This document shows positions 8,565 to 17,010 of a stretch of DNA of 64,000 nucleotides, piece by piece. This DNA is from JBKECF01 sp047974375 (GTDB lineage Bacteria; Bacillota; Clostridia; Lachnospirales; CAMZNU01): positions 62,001 through 126,000 of the forward strand of contig JBKECF010000054.1 of the NCBI GenBank assembly GCA_047974375.1. Reading direction: 5' to 3'. The translations under genes were made by a program, and so were the position numbers. Numbering within the stretch: position 1 is the stretch's first letter; every line of letters starts with the position of its first letter. A model generated the notes under the pieces. It did not search any database. It had not been told where the DNA came from and worked only from the letters and a program-made list of their open reading frames with translations.

Positions 8565-9197
8565 ATGAAAAAAATACTAATGTTAGTGGTTTTTGCTATA
8601 TTAACAATGCCCTTAACAAGCTGTATGAAAATAATAAATACAGGAGAAGAGGGAAAGTACACGGGTAAAGTAGAATTTAATGCAACAGATAGTGTTTCAG
8701 ACTTATGGGTCAGTGCCGTTGAAGATATACAAACAAGGGCAGTATATTTACCAGATTTATTAACTGAGGCAAAGGGTGATTTAAAATCTGTAGTTGATGA
8801 CTATGGTAAATATTCTATGGGCACAAGTGGTACTATTAGTTATCCTGTAAGTGCTGTTGGCGAAGTTGTAGAAGTAGAAAATAGTAAAAAAGCTGGATAT
8901 TTAGTTGTAAAACTGGACGAATATAATGGAAGTGAAATTATAAAGATACAAATAGGCTCAGTATACAAGGGCTCATCAACTAGAGATAATTTAACCATTA
9001 TAAATTTCGGGGATTATACAAATCAAGAAGAATGGGCAGAAATTTCGAAGGAACTAAATGCAATGATTGATAAAGAGGTAATTGCACCAGCAGATATTGA
9101 TAGTATATTGAATAAAAAAATAGATTTCACAGGGACTTTTGAAGTAAAAGGTAATGATGAAATATTAATAACACCTGTTATTTTAAATGTTAATTAA
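8565..9197 (+). CDS. DUF2291-type lipoprotein
   Basis: A 210-residue protein with a lipoprotein signal peptide and lipobox LTSC (Cys 20). AAAGGAG sets ATG 8565; an in-frame start 63 bases upstream lies inside the terminator hairpin and is rejected. The body (VSDLWVSAVEDIQTRAVYLP, GYLVVKLDEYNGSEIIKIQI, INFGDYTNQEEWAEISKELN) resembles the DUF2291 family of predicted periplasmic lipoproteins, which recur in ribose-type ABC operons. No biochemical role is known to me. Its place between the binding protein and the ATPase suggests a transport accessory role. Confidence 0.7.
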   Translation: MKKILMLVVFAILTMPLTSCMKIINTGEEGKYTGKVEFNATDSVSDLWVSAVEDIQTRAVYLPDLLTEAKGDLKSVVDDYGKYSMGTSGTISYPVSAVGEVVEVENSKKAGYLVVKLDEYNGSEIIKIQIGSVYKGSSTRDNLTIINFGDYTNQEEWAEISKELNAMIDKEVIAPADIDSILNKKIDFTGTFEVKGNDEILITPVILNVN

Positions 9198-9212
9198 AAA
9201 GGTGGTGATAAT

Positions 9213-10760
9213 ATGGGATACACAGGAAAAGATGGCGTCTGTTTTCATGCTGAGGGAGTTAGTAAAATTTATCCAGGAACAAAGGCTCTGGATAATGTTA
9301 ATTTCGACCTTTTAACGGGAAAGGTTAATGTTTTAATTGGTGAAAATGGTGCTGGTAAATCTACTCTTATGAAATTAATAGCAGGTATAGAAAAACCTAG
9401 CGAAGGTAAGCTTTACATGGGTGACAAAGAGGTTTTATTCAAGGATACAAGCGAGGCAAAGGAAAATGGCATCGGCATTATTCATCAGGAATTGAATTTA
9501 TTTCCAAATTTGCCTATTTATCAAAATGTTTTTATGTCTAAGGAAAAAAGAAAGGGCGCAGGTTTAGACAATACCTATCATAGAGAACAAACGGAGAAAG
9601 TTCTGGAAAGATTAGAACATATAATGCCAGTAGATACTTTAGTTAGTGAGTTAAGAGTTGGGCAACAGCAAATTATAGAAATAGCTAGAAACTTAGTAAA
9701 TGATGATTTAAAAATATTAATTATGGACGAGCCAACTTCATCTCTTTCAGAACAAGAAGTACAAGTATTATTTAAAATAATGCGTGAACTAACAGAACAA
9801 GGGATTTCAATCGTATATATTTCCCACAGGCTAGAGGAAATAATGCAAATTGGTGACCATGTTACTATTTTACGTGATGGTAAATATGTTGCCGATGCAG
9901 AAGTTAGTGATATAGATGTGCCGTGGATTGTAAAGCAAATGACAGGTGAGGGGAAGTCCTATCCAAAACGAGATAGAGCAATACAATGGGAGGAACAGGA
10001 GTCTGTATTAGATATAAAAAATTTATACCTACCAAAACAAGGCGGCGACTATATACTAAAAGACGTTAATTTTAATTTAAAAAAAGGCGAAATACTTGGT
10101 ATATACGGCTTGATGGGTGCAGGTAGAACAGAAATTTTTGAATGTATAATGGGTTTACGACCAGAGCATACGGGGGAAATTTATGTAGATGGTGAAAAAC
10201 AAAGTATAAAATCTATAGACGAACAAATAAAAATGGGTTTTGCCTTAGTACCAGAAGACAGACAACGAGAGGGCTTAGTACAAACTATGGACATAGGAAG
10301 AAATTGTTCATTGTCTGCATTAGTATCTTATTGTAAATCTGGTTTTGTAAATTTTATAAAAGAAAATAAAATGGTAGATAAACAAATTAATGACATTCAA
10401 ATAAAAGTAGCAGATAAAAGATTGCCAATTCTTTCTCTTTCTGGAGGAAACCAACAAAAAATTGTTATAGGTAAAGGAATGTTAGTAAATCCAAAAATTT
10501 TATTAATGGATGAACCTAGTAGAGGTATAGACATAGGTGCGAAAACAGAAGTATTTGACATAATAAATAAATATGCAGAGGAAGGCCTGTCCATTATCGT
10601 TGTATCATCGGAGTTAAAAGAAATAATATCCATTGCCGATAGAGTTTTAGTTTTATCCAATGGTCAAATAACAGGGGAGTTTATAGGTGACGAAATAAAA
10701 GAAGAATCTCTTGTTTTAGCTTCATATGAAGGGCATCATTCAGATGGCGAATTGTTATAA
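9213..10760 (+). CDS. Sugar ABC transporter ATP-binding protein with two ATPase domains (RbsA-like)
   Basis: A 515-residue tandem ATPase. Domain 1 (residues ~10-245) has Walker A GENGAGKST, signature LRVGQQQIIEIARNL and Walker B LIMDEPTSSLSEQE. Domain 2 (~265-500) has the relaxed Walker A GLMGAGRTE, the family motif FALVPEDRQREGLVQ, signature LSGGNQQKIVIGKGM and LLMDEPSRGIDIGAKTE. This is the normal carbohydrate-uptake transporter 2 (CUT2) arrangement. It sits on the inner face of the membrane and powers the permease encoded 11 bases downstream. Confidence 0.95.
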   Translation: MGYTGKDGVCFHAEGVSKIYPGTKALDNVNFDLLTGKVNVLIGENGAGKSTLMKLIAGIEKPSEGKLYMGDKEVLFKDTSEAKENGIGIIHQELNLFPNLPIYQNVFMSKEKRKGAGLDNTYHREQTEKVLERLEHIMPVDTLVSELRVGQQQIIEIARNLVNDDLKILIMDEPTSSLSEQEVQVLFKIMRELTEQGISIVYISHRLEEIMQIGDHVTILRDGKYVADAEVSDIDVPWIVKQMTGEGKSYPKRDRAIQWEEQESVLDIKNLYLPKQGGDYILKDVNFNLKKGEILGIYGLMGAGRTEIFECIMGLRPEHTGEIYVDGEKQSIKSIDEQIKMGFALVPEDRQREGLVQTMDIGRNCSLSALVSYCKSGFVNFIKENKMVDKQINDIQIKVADKRLPILSLSGGNQQKIVIGKGMLVNPKILLMDEPSRGIDIGAKTEVFDIINKYAEEGLSIIVVSSELKEIISIADRVLVLSNGQITGEFIGDEIKEESLVLASYEGHHSDGELL

Positions 10761-10771
10761 GGAGTGTAGGT

Positions 10772-11818
10772 ATGGAAAAAGAAAATAAAATGTCAAAAAA
10801 TGCAATTATTATGACGATTTTAAAAGGTAGAACATTTATAGTATTAGCTATACTATTAGTTTATTTTAGTTTCGTAGCTGATAATTTTTTAAGTGTAAAC
10901 ACAGCTTTATTAATAGGCAAACACGTTGCTCTTTATGGCATTATAGCTATAGGTATGACCTATGTAATTATTACAGGTGGAATCGATTTATCTGTAGGTT
11001 CTATTGTTGGGCTTTCTGGTATGTTTGCAGGCGGACTTATACAAAATGGTCTTGTACTAGGGGTCATAGGCAAAACCGTTTATTTTAGCATTCCTGTTAT
11101 TATAGTTCTTACTGTATTATTAGGAGCTTTAGTTGGTACTATTAATGGTATTATTATAACTAAATTTAATGTTGCACCATTTATTGCAACTTTAGGTATG
11201 ATGTATGCAGCTCGTGGATTTGCAAATATTTTATCTAATGGAGCTACTTATTCCGACTTAAAAGGCTACGAGGGTCTGGGCAATGTAGGCTTTAGTGTAT
11301 TTGGTTCAAGAGTAATGGGAATTCCTGTAGGCTTAATAATTTTAGTGGTAATGGCGATTATTTTTTCCATTATACTAAAAAAGACTGCCTTTGGTTGGCA
11401 TGTATTTGCCATTGGTGGTAATCAAAAAGCTGCTAAGTTATCAGGGGTAAAGGTAAATAAGGTTACTATACTTGTTTATTTAATTTCTGGCATATGTGCT
11501 GCTGTAGTAGGTATAATAGCGTCTTCTCAATTGGCTGCTGCACATCCTGCAACAGGTGAAACATGGGAGATGAATGCAATTGCTGCTGCTGTATTAGGTG
11601 GTACTTCTATGTCTGGTGGTATTGGTACAGTTGGTGGAACAATAGTAGGTGCTTTTGTTATTGGTGTAATAAATGATGGAATGGTAATGTGTGGGGTATC
11701 TGAATTTTGGCAAATGGTTATAAAAGGTGGAGTTATTGTATTAGCTGTAATAGTTGACCAATTCCAGAGAAAAATGCAAGCAAAAATGGCTTTACAAGCA
11801 AGGAACGAAAGTAAGTAG
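10772..11818 (+). CDS. Sugar ABC transporter permease (RbsC-like)
   Basis: A 348-residue integral membrane protein with eight to ten hydrophobic helices. CUT2-permease motifs are present: GMTYVIITGGIDLSVGSIVG, INGIIITKFNVAPFIATLGM, HVFAIGGNQKAAKLSGVKV, and the C-terminal AVLGGTSMSGGIGTVGGTIV. It completes a full ribose-type importer with the genes at 7425 and 9213. Its substrate should be that of the adjacent isomerase and kinase. Confidence 0.95.
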   Translation: MEKENKMSKNAIIMTILKGRTFIVLAILLVYFSFVADNFLSVNTALLIGKHVALYGIIAIGMTYVIITGGIDLSVGSIVGLSGMFAGGLIQNGLVLGVIGKTVYFSIPVIIVLTVLLGALVGTINGIIITKFNVAPFIATLGMMYAARGFANILSNGATYSDLKGYEGLGNVGFSVFGSRVMGIPVGLIILVVMAIIFSIILKKTAFGWHVFAIGGNQKAAKLSGVKVNKVTILVYLISGICAAVVGIIASSQLAAAHPATGETWEMNAIAAAVLGGTSMSGGIGTVGGTIVGAFVIGVINDGMVMCGVSEFWQMVIKGGVIVLAVIVDQFQRKMQAKMALQARNESK

Positions 11819-11833
11819 AATAAGAGGTGACCT

Positions 11834-12718
11834 ATGAAAGTTTTGAATATTGGTTCATTAAATGTTGATTATGTTTATGGTGTTGATCATATTGTTAAAC
11901 CTGGGGAAACTATTTCTAGTAATGGCATAGCGGTTTTTGCAGGAGGGAAAGGGTTAAACCAGTCTGTTGCTCTTGCTAAAGCTGGTGTGGAAGTTTATCA
12001 CGGTGGAATAATAGGAAAAGATGGACAAATTCTTATGGATGCTTGTAAAAACTTTGGTATTGCAACAAAGTATTTATTGGAAATGGAAAGTAGTAGTGGA
12101 CATACCATTATACAAGTTGATAAAAATGCTCAAAATAGTATATTGCTTTTTGGTGGCACAAACCAAAGTTTTACCAAAGATATTGTAGATAATATTTTAA
12201 AAGACTTTAAAAAAGATGACATACTTCTTTTGCAAAATGAAGTAAATATGCTAGATTATATAATTGATACAGCCTACGAAAAAGATATAACAATAATATT
12301 AAATCCATCGCCTTTTAATGAAAAGTTGGATAATTGCAACTTAGAAAAAGTTAGTTATTTTTTAATAAATGAAATAGAGGGAGAACAAATAACGGGTATA
12401 ACAAATCCCAATGAAATTATAAATAAAATGAATGAGCAATACCCAAAAGCGAAAATTGTGTTAACTTTGGGAAAAGATGGTGTTGTTTATTTCGATGGTG
12501 AAAATATTTTTAAACAAGATATATTTAAAGTAAAGGCAGTAGATACAACTGCGGCAGGAGATACTTTTACAGGGTACTTTATAGCTGGGCTTATTAATAA
12601 AATGGATACACAGGAGCTTTTAACTATGTGTGCTAAAGCTTCATCTATTGCTGTAAGTAGAAAAGGTGCAGCAACTTCAATCCCGACTTTAGAAGAAGTG
12701 GAAAATTTGACATATTAG
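11834..12718 (+). CDS. PfkB-family sugar kinase (ribokinase-like)
   Basis: A 294-residue PfkB protein. It has the N-terminal sugar-binding GSLNVDYVYGVDHIVKPGET and GGKGLNQSVALAKAG. Near the C-terminus is the anion-hole/catalytic-base motif DTTAAGDTFTGYF, where the usual DTxGAGD has Ala in place of the first Gly. ATP-side segments (LTLGKDGVVYF) are normal for ribokinase. It closes the operon 15 bases after the permease gene. Because the FGGY kinase already supplies one phosphorylation, this enzyme may handle a second pentose or a ribose taken up by the same importer. Confidence 0.88.
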   Translation: MKVLNIGSLNVDYVYGVDHIVKPGETISSNGIAVFAGGKGLNQSVALAKAGVEVYHGGIIGKDGQILMDACKNFGIATKYLLEMESSSGHTIIQVDKNAQNSILLFGGTNQSFTKDIVDNILKDFKKDDILLLQNEVNMLDYIIDTAYEKDITIILNPSPFNEKLDNCNLEKVSYFLINEIEGEQITGITNPNEIINKMNEQYPKAKIVLTLGKDGVVYFDGENIFKQDIFKVKAVDTTAAGDTFTGYFIAGLINKMDTQELLTMCAKASSIAVSRKGAATSIPTLEEVENLTY

Positions 12719-12743
12719 TAAAAAAAGTTTATATGTAATATGT

Positions 12744-12780
12744 GGCTCGTGCAATTTAAAAGATTCACGGGCTTTTATTA
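12744..12780 (+). terminator. Terminator of the pentose operon
   Basis: GGCTCGTG (12744-12751) pairs with CACGGGCT (12766-12773), with two wobble pairs, and is followed by TTTATTA. It lies 25 bases after the ribokinase-like gene. Confidence 0.6.
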
Positions 12781-12810
12781 TGCAAATCTATATAGAAAAG
12801 GAAATGAAAA

Positions 12811-14583
12811 ATGAAGCTAAAAGAAAAATTTGGGAAATATGATGTTGATTTTTGGATAGGATTATGTATTACTTTTGTAATAGCCTTATTTACAACTTTT
12901 TTTACGTTATGGTTAGGAAGTGGGAAAGAGGGATTTGAATTATTTGTGTCCTCGGAGGGTGCTTTTTATATTTTTTTGTATAATTTTATTCTTGTGTTTT
13001 TCTCCTTTGGTATATTGTATTTTTTAACTAATAATATAGTAATTGCCAATGGTGTATTGATTTTATTTTATTGTTTGTTAACGGTAATAAATAGAGCCAA
13101 ATTATTTTATAGAGGCATTCCTCTATATTACAATGATATATATTTATTGAAAGAGATATCCAATATAATAAAAAATACTAGTGCCCTTAGCTTTGTTTTA
13201 ATTTGTTTTTTGATTGCTATATTTATTATGTTAATGGCTATACTAAGCCGTATTATAAAAACAACAAAAATTAATATAAAGATTAGATTAGGTGTTGTTT
13301 TTACTCTTGCAGTAGCCTTTTTTATTTTAAATAGTACTTTACTTACACAGAATACTGAATATAGCCATAAAGGCTTTCTATATAGCATTGTTTATGAGTT
13401 CAACAATAGAAAAATTATGCCAGATTATACAGATGGTATAGACCAACTTATTATTAATAAATATGAGAATGCAGAAGATATTACCACAGAATTACCAACA
13501 ATTATTATGATACAAGGGGAAGCATATTCAGAACTTGGCATGAGCGAAAAATTTAATTTTAATGGCCATGATGACCCTTATAAAAATTATAAAGAAATAA
13601 TAAAAAATTCTTATTACAATAAAATAGTAGTGCCAAATTTCGGTGGGGGAACAAGTGATACAGAGTTTGATATATTAACGGGAATGAACACAAGGTTTTT
13701 AAGGTTTGCACCATACCCTTATGCATTAATAGCTAAAAAGATTGATGCTCTACCAAGTATGTTAAAAAAATTAGGCTATTACACAACAGCAATACATCCA
13801 TGGAAAAAAGATTTTTATGAAAGAGATAGAGTTTTTAAGCTTATAGGATTTGATGAATTTATAACCCTAGATAGCTTCGATATAAACAGAGCAAAGGGTG
13901 GATTTCCTTCAGAAGAACAAACCTTTGAAAGAATAATAAATGATTATAGTGATTTTACTAAAAAAAATAAAAACACACCTTATTTTAGTTTTAATATTAC
14001 AATACAAAATCATGCACCTTTTGGTGGCAAGTATGAGGTGGAAAAAAACTTTAATACAGATATGCAATTATCTATGAGCGATGAAAAGGCTATAACGGAT
14101 TACTTTGTAGGTATAAAAGATATAGACATAGAATTGAAAAAAATATTAGATTTTTTTGAAGAGGAAAATAAGCCTGTTGTTGTAGTGTATTGGTCGGATC
14201 ATTTACCAGCTTTAAACAGCCAACTTTTTAGTACTGAAAGCATGGATAGTGCTGTAGAAAAAAATTTATTTGAGAATATAGTCCCATTTTTTATTTGGGA
14301 AAATTCAACTTCTAAAGAAAATTTAGATTTAGTTAGTAAACTAAAGGCAATGAATATAAATGGGCCTATGTCCGATTTTTATTTACCTTCAATATTATTT
14401 GATGCTTTAGGTTTTCAAGGGCTTTCCTATTATATTGATTATAATAATGGGTTGCTAAAGGAGTATCCTATATTATTGGAAAAAGGATATGTAGATAACT
14501 TTGGCTCGTATGTGGAGTACAGTGAGGATGAGAAAATAAAATATTATTTAGAATTAATGGATTTTAGACTTAAAAGTCAATAG
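12811..14583 (+). CDS. LTA synthase family sulfatase (membrane phosphoglycerol transferase-like)
   Basis: A 590-residue protein with about five transmembrane helices in the first ~180 residues and an extracellular alkaline-phosphatase/sulfatase domain. Diagnostic pieces are MIQGEAYSELG, the catalytic-threonine region NFGGGTSDTEFDILTG near residue 280, LKKLGYYTTAIHPWKKDFYE, and the metal-binding YWSDHLPAL. LtaS-type enzymes move glycerol phosphate from phosphatidylglycerol to build or decorate lipoteichoic acid. Exact substrate is unknown. The last codons and TAG stop (AAA AGT CAA TAG) are the end of a palindromic repeat, so the native C-terminus was probably altered by insertion. Ribosome site AAAAGGAAATG. 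Confidence 0.87.
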   Translation: MKLKEKFGKYDVDFWIGLCITFVIALFTTFFTLWLGSGKEGFELFVSSEGAFYIFLYNFILVFFSFGILYFLTNNIVIANGVLILFYCLLTVINRAKLFYRGIPLYYNDIYLLKEISNIIKNTSALSFVLICFLIAIFIMLMAILSRIIKTTKINIKIRLGVVFTLAVAFFILNSTLLTQNTEYSHKGFLYSIVYEFNNRKIMPDYTDGIDQLIINKYENAEDITTELPTIIMIQGEAYSELGMSEKFNFNGHDDPYKNYKEIIKNSYYNKIVVPNFGGGTSDTEFDILTGMNTRFLRFAPYPYALIAKKIDALPSMLKKLGYYTTAIHPWKKDFYERDRVFKLIGFDEFITLDSFDINRAKGGFPSEEQTFERIINDYSDFTKKNKNTPYFSFNITIQNHAPFGGKYEVEKNFNTDMQLSMSDEKAITDYFVGIKDIDIELKKILDFFEEENKPVVVVYWSDHLPALNSQLFSTESMDSAVEKNLFENIVPFFIWENSTSKENLDLVSKLKAMNINGPMSDFYLPSILFDALGFQGLSYYIDYNNGLLKEYPILLEKGYVDNFGSYVEYSEDEKIKYYLELMDFRLKSQ

Positions 14584-14621
14584 ACCTATCCGTCAGTGGG
14601 GGTCTAATTCTTAGGGATTAA
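14576..14621 (-). repeat. Palindromic repeat, short form (family copy 3)
   Basis: GTCAATAGACCTATCCGTCA leads into GTGGGGGTCTAATTCTTAGG and GATTAA. Both family ends are present but the whole interior of the long form is missing. The element supplies the last codons and the stop of the sulfatase gene and ends four bases before the -35 of the trp promoter. Confidence 0.75.
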
Positions 14622-14624
14622 AAT

Positions 14625-14653
14625 TTGACATATAAAAAAATTAATAGTACTAT
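14625..14653 (+). promoter_or_regulatory. trp operon promoter
   Basis: TTGACA (14625-14630), a 17-base spacer and TACTAT (14648-14653). Transcription would begin near 14660, just before the T-box leader. Confidence 0.6.
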
Positions 14654-14673
14654 TATAAAAATTAAATTTTAAA

Positions 14674-14940
14674 CCGATGATGCGGGGATAAAGGTAGTTA
14701 TGCTTCCACAGAGAGCCTAGGGTGCTGAAACTAGGTGAAAAACAGATTATCAAATGGGCCGTTAAGGGTGCAGTCAAATGTATATACAGAGTATTCTGCA
14801 ACGTGTGGGCATACGTAAGTTGCCGGAGATATGTTAGTATCTTGCTAAGTGTGTGGCTTGTTAGCCATAAATCAAGGTGGTACCGCGGAGTTGATTCGTC
14901 CTTGACAAAAAACTATGTTTTTTGTCAAGGACTTTTTTAC
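14674..14940 (+). ncRNA. T-box leader (tRNA-Trp sensing) of the trp operon
   Basis: The conserved T-box sequence AAGGTGGTACCGCGG is at 14874-14888. Upstream lies a stem I region with the AGAGAGCC and GGTGCTGAAACTAGG elements. A candidate specifier codon UGG (Trp) is at 14755-14757, within ATCAAATGGGCC. Downstream, GTCCTTGACAAAAAAC (14898-14913) pairs exactly with GTTTTTTGTCAAGGAC (14917-14932), followed by a T-run: the intrinsic terminator. Known mechanism: uncharged tRNA-Trp binds the specifier and the T-box bulge, stabilises the antiterminator, and lets RNA polymerase enter the trp genes. The trp genes downstream support the specificity. Confidence 0.93.
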
Positions 14941-14960
14941 GTTGAAATTTAGGAGGTTAT

Positions 14961-16424
14961 ATGAAATTTTTACCTAGTATAGAAGATATTAGAAAAGTAA
15001 GTATATCTAAGAAATATGATATTATGCCTGTTTATACTGAAATTTTTTTAGATATTTCACCTATGGAGGCTCTTAAAGTTTTAAAAAATGTATCTACCCA
15101 TTGCTATATGCTGGAGTCTTTAGAAAGTAAAGAAAAATGGGGAAGATTTACCTTTTTAGGGTATAATCCAAAATTTGGTATATCTTGTTATAAGGATGAA
15201 ATTCAAATTGGTGATATAACAATTAAAAGTGATAATCCTAAAAAGAATATTAAGGAGATTTTAAATAAATATAAAAGTCCAAAACTAGAAGACTTGCCAA
15301 CTTTTACTGGTGGATTAGTAGGTTATTTTTCCTACGAGTTTTTAAAATACGAAGAACCATCTTCACAAGTAAATGTAGAGAATATAGAAAATTTTAAAGA
15401 TATGGATTTAATGCTTTTCGATAAAGTAATAGCTTTCGACAATTTAAAACAGAAAATAATTTTGATTGTAAATATTCCTTTAAAAGAGATAGAAACTCAG
15501 TATGAAAAAGCAAAATTAGAATTAAAGCAAATAGCGAGTTTGCTTAAAACAGGAGAAAAGTCAAAGAATTTAAAAGGGAAACTAATAGGGGATATTGCGC
15601 CGCTTTTTAATAAGGAAGATTTTTGTTCCATGGTGGAGAAAGGAAAAAAATATATAACAGAGGGGGATGTATTTCAAATAGTTTTATCTAATAGGTTAAG
15701 TGGAAATTTTGAAGGCAGCTTGTTTAGTGTATATAGACTTATTAGAACTATTAACCCGTCGCCATATATGTTTTATTTTTCTGGTACAGATGTTGAAATA
15801 GCAGGGGCATCGCCGGAAACTTTAGTAAAGCTTGAAGATGGTAAATTATACACTTTCCCTTTGGCCGGAACTAGACCAAGAGGTAAAACGAAGGAATTAG
15901 ACGAAATACTAGAGTAGGAGCTATTGGAAGATGAAAAAGAGCTAGCAGAGCATAATATGCTAGTTGATTTAGGCAGAAATGATTTAGGTAAAATATGCAA
16001 GTTTGGCAGTATAAAAGTGGAGAAATATTTAAATATAGAAAAATTTTCTCATGTAATGCACATTGGTTCAACAATTACTGGGATGATTAAAGATGAATAT
16101 GACGCAATCGATGCAATAAATGCCGTGTTACCTGCAGGAACTTTGTCGGGAGCGCCAAAAATAAGAGCTTGTCAATTAATAGGAGAATTAGAAAAAAATA
16201 AACGTGGCATTTATGGTGGAGCAATTGGCTATATAGATTTTACAGGCAATATGGATACTTGTATTGGAATTAGAATAGCTTATAAAAAGAACAATAAGGT
16301 ATTTATTCAAAGTGGTGCAGGCATTGTTTATGATTCTATTCCAGAAAAAGAGTATGAAGAATGTATAAACAAAGCTAAAGCTATAATAAACGCCTTAGAA
16401 AATACAGTGGAGGAAGATTTATGA
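14961..16424 (+). pseudogene. trpE: Anthranilate synthase component I, interrupted by an in-frame TAG
   Basis: The frame encodes a 487-codon TrpE (normal length) except that codon 319 (15915-15917) is TAG. Before it are the regulatory domain with LESLESKEKWGRFTFLGYNP and the catalytic start (GDVFQIVLSNRLSG, NPSPYMFYFSG, GASPETLV, LAGTRPRGKT). After it, in the same frame, are ELAEHNMLVDLGRNDLGKIC, LPAGTLSGAPKIRACQLIGE and the C-terminal GAGIVYDSIPEKEYEE. The stop lies in the conserved ELLEDEKELAEH helix, where a Lys, Glu or Gln codon one base away would fit. TAGGAG at the stop is followed four bases later by TTG (15924), so restart of translation is conceivable. All other trp genes look intact. 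The break may be recent, suppressed, or a sequence error. AGGAGG precedes ATG 14961. Confidence 0.9.
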
Positions 16425-16984
16425 TTTTACTTATAGATAATTATGATAGTTTTTCTTATAACTTGTATCAGATGATTGGTGAAATTAATCCTAATATAAA
16501 AGTTATTCGAAACGATGAACTAACAATAGAAGAAATTCGAGATTTAAATCCAAGGGAAATTATTTTATCACCAGGACCAGGAAGACCGGAAGATGCTGGA
16601 ATTACTGTAGATGTAGTTAAGGAATTAGGTTCTAGTTTTAAAATTTTAGGGGTATGTTTGGGGCACCAAAGTATTTGCTACGGATACGGTGGTGAAATTA
16701 CTTATTCTAGTAAGTTATTCCATGGTAAACAATCGAAAATTATTATAAAAAAAGATTGCAAAATATTTAAAGGGCTGGGAGAAAGCTTTTTAGCTGCTCG
16801 TTATCATTCTCTAACAGCAGATAAGAATAAATTACCTAAGGTTTTGGAGGTAATAGCAACAACGGAAAATGGTGAAATAATGGCAGTAAAACATAGAGAA
16901 TATGAAGTATATGGAGTTCAATTTCATCCAGAATCTATTTTAACACCTAAAGGTAAGTTGATTTTAAAAAATTTTATAGATTAA
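16421..16984 (+). CDS. trpG: Anthranilate synthase component II, glutamine amidotransferase
   Basis: A 187-residue class I amidotransferase. DNYDSFSYNLYQMIG is at the N-terminus, the oxyanion and nucleophile motif GVCLGHQSICYGYGG carries the catalytic Cys near residue 79, and the His-Glu pair is in VQFHPES. It releases ammonia from glutamine for TrpE. The ATG overlaps the trpE stop (ATGA), so translation is probably coupled. The trpE amber could therefore reduce trpG expression. Confidence 0.95.
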   Translation: MILLIDNYDSFSYNLYQMIGEINPNIKVIRNDELTIEEIRDLNPREIILSPGPGRPEDAGITVDVVKELGSSFKILGVCLGHQSICYGYGGEITYSSKLFHGKQSKIIIKKDCKIFKGLGESFLAARYHSLTADKNKLPKVLEVIATTENGEIMAVKHREYEVYGVQFHPESILTPKGKLILKNFID

Positions 16985-17010
16985 GTAAATGAAATATAAA
17001 AGGAGGAAAT

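Noticed and set aside
14722..14952. Open reading frame of 76 codons before trpE
   Set aside because: It lies across the T-box leader and its terminator. Its coding look comes from the structured RNA, and it has no ribosome site.
15915..15917. Genome-wide recoding of TAG as the cause of the trpE amber
   Set aside because: Many clearly complete genes in the window end with TAG, so TAG is a normal stop here. Only a local or partial suppression remains possible.
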